A stretch of 35,884 nucleotides of DNA from Calothrix brevissima NIES-22 (GTDB lineage Bacteria; Cyanobacteriota; Cyanobacteriia; Cyanobacteriales; Nostocaceae). Positions 25,042 to 32,434 of the stretch are shown piece by piece. The notes beneath the pieces are model-generated. The model did not search any database, was not told the origin of the DNA, and saw only the letters and a program-made list of their open reading frames with translations. The stretch covers positions 1-35,884 of the forward strand of contig NZ_AP018213.1 in NCBI RefSeq assembly GCF_002367995.1. Direction: 5' to 3'. Position 1 is the stretch's first letter; every line of letters starts with the position of its first letter. A program made the position numbers and the translations under genes.

Positions 25042-27531
25042 CTAACTCCTAAGTGTTATTGGTAACAATAATGTATCCTCTAATTCTTGTTTTACTTGGG
25101 AGCTTACGGAACATTCACTATTTAGGCAATTGACTAACAAGAGATTAGCATCATAGTACTGCTGCAACAGGCTCAGTTGATGGTTACTAAATTGTAAATC
25201 ATGTCCAATATCGCGATATTCAGTCATGACATATCTGAGTTGTTTAGTCCAAGTTTGACCATTTGACTTCCACCAATTTCCGTAGTCTTCGCAATTTTCT
25301 TGGCAGTTAATTGGTAGTTCTTCCTTCAGTCTTTTCAAACAAATTTGTAAGTTTGGGTAGTTTGGGTCAAGAGCATATTCACACGCGAGATTGAGTGCGT
25401 TAATTAGAATGTTGATTATGTTGAGTTCAATAGTAATCGCACAGGTACAAGCGTGTGCGACTCCGAGAGCTAAGAAAAGGGCACGGTCAAGGACAAGATC
25501 AGAGCTGATGTTGGAATCGAGGGCTAGATCGAGGATACGGATGTTGTCATCGTCAGGGTCGATAGCAGTGTTTTTGTCTATGCTGCGGGCAAGAGAACCA
25601 TGAAGTGCTAAGTCGAAAGAGAACATTGGGTCAAAAGAGGGTGTGTGTGTGCGGTGGACAAGTTCAAGAGTGCGTTGAAGATGTAAGGCGGAAACGTTTA
25701 CGCGGTTGATAACTTCGGCAAGGTCAAAGGTGCGAGCAAGGTCGAGGGCGCGAGCAAGGTCGAGATAGAAGGCTCTAATGGCCGCAGGTTTATAAGATGC
25801 TTTGACAGAATTAGATTTCTTTCTTACCCAGCTACGAAATTGCTGCAATGCTTCATCACTCGCGAATAGCATATCAATTTGAGATTTCATCAATTGTAAA
25901 AAATAGTCTGCACTCTCTAACATTCCTACTGTTAGTAAAAAAATTTCTCGCCAGCGTTTTTCGTTAATTTTTGTAACCAAATATTGCAACATTTCGGCTT
26001 GTTTTCTATCTGGTTTAGAAGGGTTAGAAATTTCTTTAGCTGCAAAGTATTCGTGAAAAGTTAAATGTGAGAAAGAGTAAATACCTTTCGCTCTTTCTAT
26101 TAATAACCCATGTTGAGATTCAATTAATTTTATTATTCCTTCACTGTCCAAATCTAATTCTTCTTGAAGATTACTATGAGCCATTAAATTACTCATGTAT
26201 TGAATAATATATGTCTCAATATATTCCTGTTTAAAGAAGTAGTCACCACGCTCAAAAGTTTCTAGAGCAAATTGGCTTAGTAAATCCTTTTGTCTTCGTA
26301 ATGATAAATCTTTGTATACTTGGCTACGCTTAATATTTCGCTTTATATCCCATTTTTTGAACAAGATATCTAAACCTTCTTCATACAATTTAGAGCGATT
26401 TGATGGAAATTTACCAAATTCTTCAAACACTAAACACAACAAGGTCAAGAATAACGGATTTGTTGCTATATCTTGTATAGGTTTATTCTTTTGTAATTCT
26501 CTAATAATTTCTTGAGATTTAATTAAATTGTTTTTAATCCCAAACCATTTGTTAATAAAATTGGTAATCTGTTCCCAATTAAAATCTGCAATTTCAGCTT
26601 CAGTAAAATTCTCAAAAGTGTATTCTTGTGCAGCAATCCGACAGGTAATTACATAATAATTTTTATGATACTGAATTGTAAATTCTTTAATGATGTTTAA
26701 AATTAGATTGCTATCTTCTTTCTTAACTTCGTCTAGCCCATCTAATAAAATTAACAACCTACCTTCATTGAGAAGTTGTTCTACATCAGCTTTATTGGGA
26801 TAGTTTATGAGTTGATTTAAGTAGTCTAATAAACTGGGTTGGTTAGGTAACTCTGCAAAATCCTTCAGTGTAATAAATAAAGGGATATGCTGCGCTCTAA
26901 ATCTACCCTCAATACACTGGAGTGCTAAAAACTTGAGAAATGTAGTTTTGCCAGCCCCAGGTTTACCTAAAATCATTAGCTTTGAGTATTTCTCCACAGC
27001 TTCCATCCCAGGAACTTGTTCTTTACTTACTTTTCCCAGAGTAAACCGCTCAAAATTCTCAAAAGAAGTACTTTCTAAAAGTTCATCTCTTTTTAGTCTT
27101 CTACGCCTAGTGATTTTCTCTAATACATTGACATTGATATAGATATCTTCTAAGTCTATCGGTTGTGTCATATCTAAAACTCGCATCATGCCGCACCGTT
27201 GAATAATGCGATCCTGGAGTTTTTCTCGTACTGTCTCTACTAAATTATCAATACTTAGAGTCTTAACTGATAACTCTGGTTGAGCAGAAGCGTTATCTGT
27301 AGATGTGCTATTGTCACAAACCTGTTCCCAATCAACCTTTACAGCTTTGCAAATAGCAATAAATGTACTTGCAGTAATTGGTTTGCCCTCCCAAAACCGC
27401 TTTAAAGTCGGCACTGTAGTATATGCAGCGTCAGCCCAAGCCTGTGATTGCCTTCCCCAACCTTTCTTGTTTGCTTCTTCTTCAACTAAATATTTTCCTA
27501 ATTTAGTGGCTCTGAGGGTATCCCTGGGCAT
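25042..27531 (-). CDS. NACHT NTPase with N-terminal helix-turn-helix
   Basis: This 829-residue protein begins with an XRE/HTH-like domain (about 8-70) in a form common to cyanobacterial NACHT proteins (TVPTLKRFWEGKPITASTFI, then AICKAVKVDWEQ). A NACHT NTPase follows: Walker A GKPGAGKTT at about 189-197, Walker B LLILLDGLDEV at about 259-269 with the typical acidic cluster. Residues about 330-520 form the winged-helix/helical NACHT tail (FSHLTFHEYFAA). The C-terminal 200 residues include a leucine/alanine/aspartate-rich region with degenerate DLA repeats (ALDLARTFDLAE, ILDLALDSN). Bacterial NACHT proteins include anti-phage NLR-like proteins, so a defence sensor is a good inference. ATG at 27531 is the only start that gives the full HTH. 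Confidence 0.88.
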   Translation of the reverse strand: MPRDTLRATKLGKYLVEEEANKKGWGRQSQAWADAAYTTVPTLKRFWEGKPITASTFIAICKAVKVDWEQVCDNSTSTDNASAQPELSVKTLSIDNLVETVREKLQDRIIQRCGMMRVLDMTQPIDLEDIYINVNVLEKITRRRRLKRDELLESTSFENFERFTLGKVSKEQVPGMEAVEKYSKLMILGKPGAGKTTFLKFLALQCIEGRFRAQHIPLFITLKDFAELPNQPSLLDYLNQLINYPNKADVEQLLNEGRLLILLDGLDEVKKEDSNLILNIIKEFTIQYHKNYYVITCRIAAQEYTFENFTEAEIADFNWEQITNFINKWFGIKNNLIKSQEIIRELQKNKPIQDIATNPLFLTLLCLVFEEFGKFPSNRSKLYEEGLDILFKKWDIKRNIKRSQVYKDLSLRRQKDLLSQFALETFERGDYFFKQEYIETYIIQYMSNLMAHSNLQEELDLDSEGIIKLIESQHGLLIERAKGIYSFSHLTFHEYFAAKEISNPSKPDRKQAEMLQYLVTKINEKRWREIFLLTVGMLESADYFLQLMKSQIDMLFASDEALQQFRSWVRKKSNSVKASYKPAAIRAFYLDLARALDLARTFDLAEVINRVNVSALHLQRTLELVHRTHTPSFDPMFSFDLALHGSLARSIDKNTAIDPDDDNIRILDLALDSNISSDLVLDRALFLALGVAHACTCAITIELNIINILINALNLACEYALDPNYPNLQICLKRLKEELPINCQENCEDYGNWWKSNGQTWTKQLRYVMTEYRDIGHDLQFSNHQLSLLQQYYDANLLLVNCLNSECSVSSQVKQELEDTLLLPITLRS

Positions 27532-27799
27532 ACTGCATTTCTACCAATATCCTGTTGGTATCGAATTATAACTTACTTATAAAAGTAGAAAATTCAGCAA
27601 ATATGCTCCTAACTGCGCCAATCTGATGAGCCGTCGTGATCTCTCAAAAGGTTTTATTCTGAAAATCAATGAATTTTTAGGTGTTTGTAATGAGGAATAA
27701 GTAATGAGCGAAGATAATCCATGCTTTGTTGGTGCTGTAATCCATTCTTGTGTGGATAAACCCACAGTCTAGCCTATCCTGTTTAGATCGGCATAGGCT

Positions 27800-27823
27800 C
27801 TTATCCTTTAATTAAGGGATAAG
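27800..27823. repeat. imperfect palindrome related to the MITE inner end
   Basis: CTTATCCTTTAATTAAGGGATAAG is nearly self-complementary and shares CTTATCCTTTAATT with the terminal repeats of the 24675-24964 element (right end, 24925-24938). It may be a remnant of the same element family or a terminator/operator in the 340-base gap before the RiPP precursor. No T-run follows. Confidence 0.4.
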
Positions 27824-27906
27824 CACTAAAAAATAACAAGCTGAAAAATTAGTTCTCGGTATACGCCTTCTGCGTGATTCTAAAATTCATTACAAAGGTA
27901 ATTCTC

Positions 27907-28116
27907 ATGACTACTACACTCCTTCAAAGAACATCTCCTGCTCGTACCAAGAGTTTCCTAATCGGCGTTGAGTTACTAAAACAACATTATGAAGATGTTA
28001 CTTGTATACCCTCTGTAGCCATTAAGTCTGCCATAGAGGATGCTCTAAATACTGAAAATGTAATTTTTTCATCGTACCCACAATGCGGCTGGACATTATT
28101 TTCAAGATGTCCATAG
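27907..28116 (+). CDS. candidate RiPP precursor peptide
   Basis: This 69-residue peptide (ATG 27907, AAAGG before it) lies directly upstream of an FxsB-like radical SAM/SPASM enzyme gene. Residues about 15-50 look like a leader helix (KSFLIGVELLKQHYEDV). The last 16 residues carry four aromatic residues, each followed by two non-aromatic ones: F54-S-S, Y57-P-Q, W62-T-L, F65-S-R, plus three cysteines in the second half (33, 60, 68). Aromatic-X-X motifs are the substrate pattern of three-residue cyclophane-forming radical SAM enzymes. A GTG 33 bases earlier is an alternative start. The assignment rests on gene order and pattern, not on a database match. Confidence 0.6.
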   Translation: MTTTLLQRTSPARTKSFLIGVELLKQHYEDVTCIPSVAIKSAIEDALNTENVIFSSYPQCGWTLFSRCP

Positions 28117-28184
28117 GCAACATGAAAAAATCAATTTACAACTTCGGAAAAACTCGGTGGACTTTTCCTGGAATTATCCAATAA
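28107..28184 (+). CDS. possible second mini-ORF in the RiPP locus
   Basis: An ATG at 28107 overlaps the last ten bases of the precursor gene and opens 25 codons ending at TAA 28184, with a second in-frame ATG at 28122. The peptide, MSIGNMKKSIYNFGKT then RWTFPGIIQ, is rich in aromatics like the upstream C-terminus (compare GWTLF with RWTFP). It could be a second, leaderless precursor, a frameshifted extension of the first, or chance. Confidence 0.25.
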   Translation: MSIGNMKKSIYNFGKTRWTFPGIIQ

Positions 28185-28229
28185 ATTTCAAAGATAAACC
28201 ACTGTTTTGATTAAGAAAGTCGTAAATAC

Positions 28230-28264
28230 TTATTTGTAAGGGCAATCTTTGCCCTTACAAATAA
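28230..28264 (+). promoter_or_regulatory. 15-bp hairpin between precursor and radical SAM gene
   Basis: TTATTTGTAAGGGCA (28230-28244) and TGCCCTTACAAATAA (28250-28264) are perfect complements with a five-base loop. No T-run follows, so full termination is unlikely. In RiPP operons such structures commonly allow more precursor than enzyme to be made, by partial termination or mRNA stabilisation. It could also be a small mobile palindrome. Confidence 0.5.
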
Positions 28265-28288
28265 CTACTGCAAATTTACTTGTTAACT

Positions 28289-29500
28289 ATGACGACCATG
28301 AAATTAGTTGAGCAAAATATTCAACCGGATTACTTAGGGGTTCCTTTTAACACCTTTGTTGTAAAGGTTGTCAGTACCTGCAATCTTAATTGCAGTTATT
28401 GCTATATGTATAATCTTCAAGATCAAACATATAAACAACAACCCGCAGTTATAAGCCAAGAAGTTACAAAAGCATTAACTGACAAAATAATTTCTCATTA
28501 CCGTCGCCATCAAATGTCTCTAATTCACATCACTCTGCACGGAGGAGAGCCTTTATTAATGGGGAAAGAAAGGTTACAGACGTGGGTTCGGCAAGTGGGC
28601 GAACGTCTTCATCAGGAGGGAATACCTCATGAATTTGCCATACAATCTAATGGCACATTGTTAGATAGTGAATGGATTGACCTTCTTGCTGAAGCAAAAG
28701 TTGGAATTGGGATCAGTATAGATGGGCCGCAGCAATTCCATGATATGTTTCGCGTTGATCATAAAGGAAATGGGTCATTTAACAAAGTTTTAGCAAATAT
28801 TCGGCTTCTACAAGAGCATCCAAAAGGAAAAGAAATTTTTTTGGGTCTTCTTTCAGTCCTTAATATAGATATTCCGCCCACTGAATTCTTTGAATTCTGG
28901 GAATTTCTTAATGTTAGGGCACTTGATATCCTTCTTCCTGATGCTAATCATGCATATCCACCAAGGCAAGGAAGAATTTCATATGGAGACTGGATGATTC
29001 AGTTTTTTGATCTTTGGCTAAATCAGAACAGAGAAGACAGAATCGTTCGCTTCTTTAACAGCATATTACGGTTGATATTTGGCTATCCATTTAGTGTTGA
29101 GTATATAGGTGGAAAGCCAGTTGGAGTCTGCGTTATCGAAACAAACGGAGATATAGAGCCTTTAGATGTCTTAAAATCTTGCAAAGATGGAATAACAAAG
29201 ATGGGCTTAAATGTTTTGAACAATGAATTTGATGATTTGTATAGCTTTCCTCTCACTAAAATCTATCAACAGGGAGCAAGATTACTTTGTGATACCTGTA
29301 AAAATTGTGAAGTGCTAGATGTTTGTGGAGGAGGTTATTTACCGCATCGTTATAGCCATGAAAATGACTTCAACAATCCATCTGTCTACTGTGATGACTT
29401 ATACCGCTTAATTCTCCATATTCGCAGACGTGTAGGTGAGTTTCTTCCCAAGGATATGCAAGCATCTCTAAGTGGTTCTGCTATTTGTAGCAAATTGTAA
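28289..29500 (+). CDS. radical SAM/SPASM peptide maturase, FxsB-like
   Basis: This protein of about 403 residues has the radical SAM cluster CNLNCSYC (Cys31, 35, 38) and HGGEP (about 84-88), plus a C-terminal SPASM domain with cysteines at about 281, 298, 334, 337, 340, 346 and 368 that can bind auxiliary iron-sulfur clusters. DVCGGGYLPHRYSHENDFNN followed by PSVYCDDL is the typical ending of the FxsB and cyclophane-forming group. The predicted reaction is a carbon-carbon crosslink in a peptide substrate, most likely an aromatic side chain to the beta carbon of the residue two further on. The presumed substrate is the peptide at 27907-28116. ATG 28289 was chosen; 28298 is an alternative. No exporter or protease gene is adjacent. 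Confidence 0.85.
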   Translation: MTTMKLVEQNIQPDYLGVPFNTFVVKVVSTCNLNCSYCYMYNLQDQTYKQQPAVISQEVTKALTDKIISHYRRHQMSLIHITLHGGEPLLMGKERLQTWVRQVGERLHQEGIPHEFAIQSNGTLLDSEWIDLLAEAKVGIGISIDGPQQFHDMFRVDHKGNGSFNKVLANIRLLQEHPKGKEIFLGLLSVLNIDIPPTEFFEFWEFLNVRALDILLPDANHAYPPRQGRISYGDWMIQFFDLWLNQNREDRIVRFFNSILRLIFGYPFSVEYIGGKPVGVCVIETNGDIEPLDVLKSCKDGITKMGLNVLNNEFDDLYSFPLTKIYQQGARLLCDTCKNCEVLDVCGGGYLPHRYSHENDFNNPSVYCDDLYRLILHIRRRVGEFLPKDMQASLSGSAICSKL

Positions 29501-29557
29501 GAGATGAGAGTTGTTGGGAAATAAGGGAGAATAGAAAGTTAGTACTTAAGCGGGGAA

Positions 29558-29870
29558 ATGCTGAACATCGAACGGGCATTAAAGCAAGATAGGCTGTTAC
29601 GAGCAAGAGAAGTTGAAGAAAATTTATCCGGCTATTATGACCAAGATTAAGTTCCAACTCTCACCTAAACCATCAAAAGTGCAGAAGAAAAAGGAAGGAA
29701 AAACAGGCTTTGTCCCAGTCAAAGCTAGATGGGTGATAGAAAGAGCAAACTCGTGGATGGAAAGGTGTAAAAGTTTGGTCAAGAATTTTGAAAGAACTCT
29801 TGATCATGCCACCACCAAGGTTAATCTTTGTTTTGTCCGCCTGATGCTTAAAAGACTAGCGACTGGTTAG
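29558..29870 (+). pseudogene. internally deleted IS transposase (IS5-like DDE family)
   Basis: The 5' end encodes MLNIERALKQDRLLRA from ATG 29558, the start of a cyanobacterial DDE transposase. After a few codons a different frame (open from 29613) continues with the C-terminus, including FVPVKARWVIERANSWMERC and NLCFVRLMLKRLA. The central 150 or more residues with the catalytic core are missing and the two ends are out of frame. It is therefore a non-functional deletion derivative. Confidence 0.8.
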
Positions 29871-29974
29871 ATAGATCCCAAATGGGTTCTATATGGAATT
29901 TACAACCAAGTTCTAGGTAGTGAGCGTCAACATGATTAACAACCCATCGCCTTGGCTGATGAAGAAAAATTAAA

Positions 29975-30022
29975 CCTCTTCTCTCCCCTGCTCCTCTGCT
30001 CCTCTGCCCCTCTGCCCCCCTG
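29975..30022. repeat. C/T-rich simple repeat
   Basis: A run of CTCCCCTG/CTCCTCTG/CCCCTCTG units occupies this stretch just before the recombinase gene. Such pyrimidine-rich strings are common in intergenic DNA of Nostoc-type genomes. It ends directly before the ATG at 30032 and so may form part of the 5' leader of that gene. Confidence 0.75.
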
Positions 30023-30031
30023 CTTAAAACC

Positions 30032-31024
30032 ATGAACCCCATTCACCCTGAAAATTTAACTGTTTTGGAAAACTCGCTCTCCTTAGTGATCGGTGAGGAT
30101 TTTTCTCTGGAGAATGACCCCGATGTTATTCAGCAGCTGATTGGGGATAAGCGGAGTGAGAACACTAAGCGCGAATACCAAAAAGATTTGAAAGATTTCT
30201 TTCTGTTTGTCGCCAAAAAAGAACCCAGCCGGGATTTGGTTTTGGAATTCCTTCACCTGGAACAGCGTCATGCTGTTGCTGTGGTTCTCAAGTATAAGGC
30301 ACACCTGATTAAGAAAAAACTGGCTGAAGCTACGGTGAATCGTCGTCTCAGTGCTATCAAGTCAATGGTAGAGATGGGGCGACGGTTGGGGGTCTGCAAT
30401 TTCTCTTTAGATGATGTCAAAGGTGAAAGGGTCGAAACCTACCGGGACACTACAGGCATTCCCGCTACTGACTATGCCAAAGTTATTGCGCTGGTTGACC
30501 AGAATACTTTAAAGGGCAAGCGCGATTATGCCATTCTGCGATTACTTTGGGATAATGGCTTGCGCCGTAATGAGATAGTCAATTTGAATGTGCGTGACTT
30601 TAACGCCAAAGAAAAAACGCTCTCAATCCTGGGTAAAGGTAAGGGTAGCCAGAAGGAAGTTCTTGACTTATCAAACAAAACTGCCTCTTCTCTTGCCAGT
30701 TGGATTAAAGCTTCTAAGAAAAAACGTGGTGATGACCCGCTTTTTACTGTGCTGGCCTATCACAAGAATGGCGCGAGACTAACCGGGGAGGCAATCAGGC
30801 GATTGGTGGATGGGCTATGTAAGCAAGCCGGAATTACTAAGAAGATGTCACCGCATCGTGTCCGCCACAGTGCGATTACTACAGTATTGGATCTGAACAA
30901 TGGTAACTACCGGGCTACTCAGCGATTCAGCAGACACGCTCAAGTACAAACGGTGTTGAAATATGATGATAACCGCCAACGTTTGCAAAAGCAGATGAGT
31001 GACTCAATATCAGAATTGATTTAG
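30032..31024 (+). CDS. tyrosine recombinase / integrase
   Basis: This 330-residue protein has the full set of tyrosine-recombinase residues: Arg in DNGLRRNEI (about 178), His-x-x-Arg in SPHRVRHSA (His275, Arg278), His in FSRHAQVQ (302) and the nucleophile Tyr in VLKYDDNR (311). The N-terminal 130 residues contain a SAM-like core-binding domain (NTKREYQKDLKDFFLF). It is thus a complete DNA-strand-exchange enzyme, likely used in plasmid dimer resolution or integration. No attachment site was recognised. It is homologous to the remnant at 23352-23471. ATG at 30032 is the first start and matches the family length. Confidence 0.9.
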   Translation: MNPIHPENLTVLENSLSLVIGEDFSLENDPDVIQQLIGDKRSENTKREYQKDLKDFFLFVAKKEPSRDLVLEFLHLEQRHAVAVVLKYKAHLIKKKLAEATVNRRLSAIKSMVEMGRRLGVCNFSLDDVKGERVETYRDTTGIPATDYAKVIALVDQNTLKGKRDYAILRLLWDNGLRRNEIVNLNVRDFNAKEKTLSILGKGKGSQKEVLDLSNKTASSLASWIKASKKKRGDDPLFTVLAYHKNGARLTGEAIRRLVDGLCKQAGITKKMSPHRVRHSAITTVLDLNNGNYRATQRFSRHAQVQTVLKYDDNRQRLQKQMSDSISELI

Positions 31025-31093
31025 GAAAGACCTAAGAATTTAGATATTAGCTTTAACAGGACTTACTTTTACTGAATACTTATAAAACAAAAA

Positions 31094-31130
31094 CCTGCCA
31101 ATTTTTTTAGGATTTAAAAAATTTGACAGG
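31094..31130. terminator. hairpin between convergent genes
   Basis: CCTGCCAATTTTTT and AAAAAATTTGACAGG pair with about one mismatch and an A/T-rich stem, giving T-runs on both strands. It lies between the convergent 3' ends of the recombinase (31024) and the small antitoxin-like gene (31155), so it is a likely bidirectional terminator. Confidence 0.6.
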
Positions 31131-31154
31131 ATTTTGGATTTTTGTAGTGCTTTA

Positions 31155-31370
31155 CTAAATTAAAGTTTTATCATTAATCTCTCCGAATATAACTACTCCT
31201 CTTGGCTTTAAAGCTTTTCTCTTTCTAGCTCTAAGTTTAAGTTGCTGTTTCTGTAGTCTAAGTTTTTGTCTAGTCAATTCTTCAGCTATTAGTTCTTTAG
31301 CTCTGTTCTCGATTTGAACTTGGCTTTCTATTGGTTGTTCTTGAATTTTTTCACTCAGGCTTTTCCCCAT
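31155..31370 (-). CDS. antitoxin-like small protein, HTH apparently missing
   Basis: This 71-residue protein overlaps the 3' end of the toxin-like gene by 20 bases in another frame. Residues about 10-35 (EQPIESQVQIENRAKELIAEE) match the N-terminus of HigA-type antitoxins that pair with Gp49/HigB toxins. The XRE helix-turn-helix that normally follows is absent: from residue 36 on the protein is a lysine/arginine-rich helix (KLRLQKQQLKLRARKRKAL). Either the antitoxin is truncated and diverged, or it neutralises the toxin without DNA binding. It may be inactive; other frames were checked and show no HTH. Confidence 0.6.
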   Translation of the reverse strand: MGKSLSEKIQEQPIESQVQIENRAKELIAEELTRQKLRLQKQQLKLRARKRKALKPRGVVIFGEINDKTLI

Positions 31371-31734
31371 GTATTTCTTCTTCCTCTTTTAATCTTCTAA
31401 GATGTTCTTTGTAACGTTTATCAGCCTTTTTGATAAGTTGCTTATAAAATAATTTTTCACTAACACCAGACTTATCACCTGCTACTAGTAAGATAGCTCT
31501 TCTCACAGGGTCAAAGGCAAACGCTACACGCCAAACTCCATCCGAAGCTAAAAATCGTAGCTCTTTCATGTTGCTGTACTTTGACCCATTTAGTGTGTCA
31601 ACATGAGGTCGTTTGAGTTGGGGGCCAAATTGTTCTAACAATTTAGCTGTTGCAAGTAACTCATTTTTTACTTCTTGAGGTAGAGCATCAAACTCAAGTT
31701 CAAAAGCATCGTAAAATTTAACTTTCCATTCCAC
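31351..31734 (-). CDS. HigB/Gp49-like toxin of the RelE superfamily
   Basis: This 127-residue protein follows the Gp49/HigB pattern: VKFYDAFELEFDALP at the N-terminus, GPQLKRPHVDTLNGS at about 37-51, KELRFL at about 57-62 and WRVAFAFDPVRRAILLVAGDKSG spread over about 67-90. These toxins cleave mRNA at the ribosome. The C-terminal 30 residues are charged (LIKKADKRYKEHLRRLKEEEE). The toxin is upstream and its 3' end overlaps the partner gene, the usual order for HigBA. It likely contributes to plasmid maintenance. ATG at 31734 is clear. Confidence 0.8.
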   Translation of the reverse strand: MEWKVKFYDAFELEFDALPQEVKNELLATAKLLEQFGPQLKRPHVDTLNGSKYSNMKELRFLASDGVWRVAFAFDPVRRAILLVAGDKSGVSEKLFYKQLIKKADKRYKEHLRRLKEEEEIHGEKPE

Positions 31735-31867
31735 TAATTATTATGGTTAAAATTTCATACATTTTCAAGAGTATATCGAGTAATCAAATTAACAATCAAG
31801 GTGAAATATTTACTAAATGTGCTAACTATGACTACCACATTTATAACAGAATCCCAAAGCCCAGGTT

Positions 31868-32434
31868 TTAACTAAAACGCTGCATCATTGATTGCGCTCG
31901 CTTCATATTAGCAACCTGCATTCGCTGCTCTCCTTTTGCTTTCGCCAGTGCCAGAATATCCTGCCATGCTTGGGGGTCAGCTTCATAGTGTTCAAATAAT
32001 GCTTCTATTAATACTTCCCGGCTGATGCCATTAGCTTTGCAAACTTTACTCAAGCGTTCACTCAGTTCTGCTTCCAGGCGAATCGTACTTTGCTTGGTTT
32101 TGAGTTCTGAATGCGTAGATACCTTGGCATCCTGATATCTAGATGTCGAGATATCTTGACTGCTAGATGTAGGGGTATCTTGAGTATTAGAATCTGGAAT
32201 CCCCTGGTTACTAGATACCTCTGTATCTTGATATCCAGATGTCGAGATATCTTGACTGCTAGATGTAGGGGTATCTTGAGTATTAGAATCTGAAATCTCC
32301 TGATTATTAGATACCTCTGTATCTTGATATCTAGATGTCGAGATATCTTGATTGCTATTAGTTAAGGAGGCATCACGGGTGGGAACACTGGGACGTTGAC
32401 GTTTTTTCAGGCGTTCTAGGGCATCATCACTCAT
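31868..32434 (-). CDS. RHH-domain partition partner protein (ParB-like role) with internal repeats
   Basis: This 188-residue protein overlaps the upstream parA by eight bases, the classic parA-parB arrangement. Residues about 108-150 form a ribbon-helix-helix domain (STIRLEAELSERLSKVCKAN and GISREVLIEALFEHYE). Residues about 25-105 are a low-complexity S/T/Q/D region made of 32-residue repeats with QDISTS, YQDTEVS and QDTPTSSS. The corresponding DNA is a 96-bp repeat carrying TATCTAG-type motifs, listed separately. RHH centromere-binding proteins of type Ib Par systems bind iterated sites near their operon, so this one may bind motifs inside its own gene. The extended disordered region may contact ParA. 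Confidence 0.75.
   Translation of the reverse strand: MSDDALERLKKRQRPSVPTRDASLTNSNQDISTSRYQDTEVSNNQEISDSNTQDTPTSSSQDISTSGYQDTEVSSNQGIPDSNTQDTPTSSSQDISTSRYQDAKVSTHSELKTKQSTIRLEAELSERLSKVCKANGISREVLIEALFEHYEADPQAWQDILALAKAKGEQRMQVANMKRAQSMMQRFS
32134..32355. repeat. 96-bp tandem repeats within the partition-partner gene
   Basis: The sequence from GATATCTAGATGTCGAGATA at 32134 recurs at 32230 and 32326, an exact period of 96 bases (two full copies and a partial third). The DNA is dense in GATATC, TATCTAG, TAGATAC and GTATCTTG words on both strands, resembling the motif upstream of parA (33244-33299) and of the 35282 gene. It may serve as a centromere (parS) embedded in coding sequence. Confidence 0.75.
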
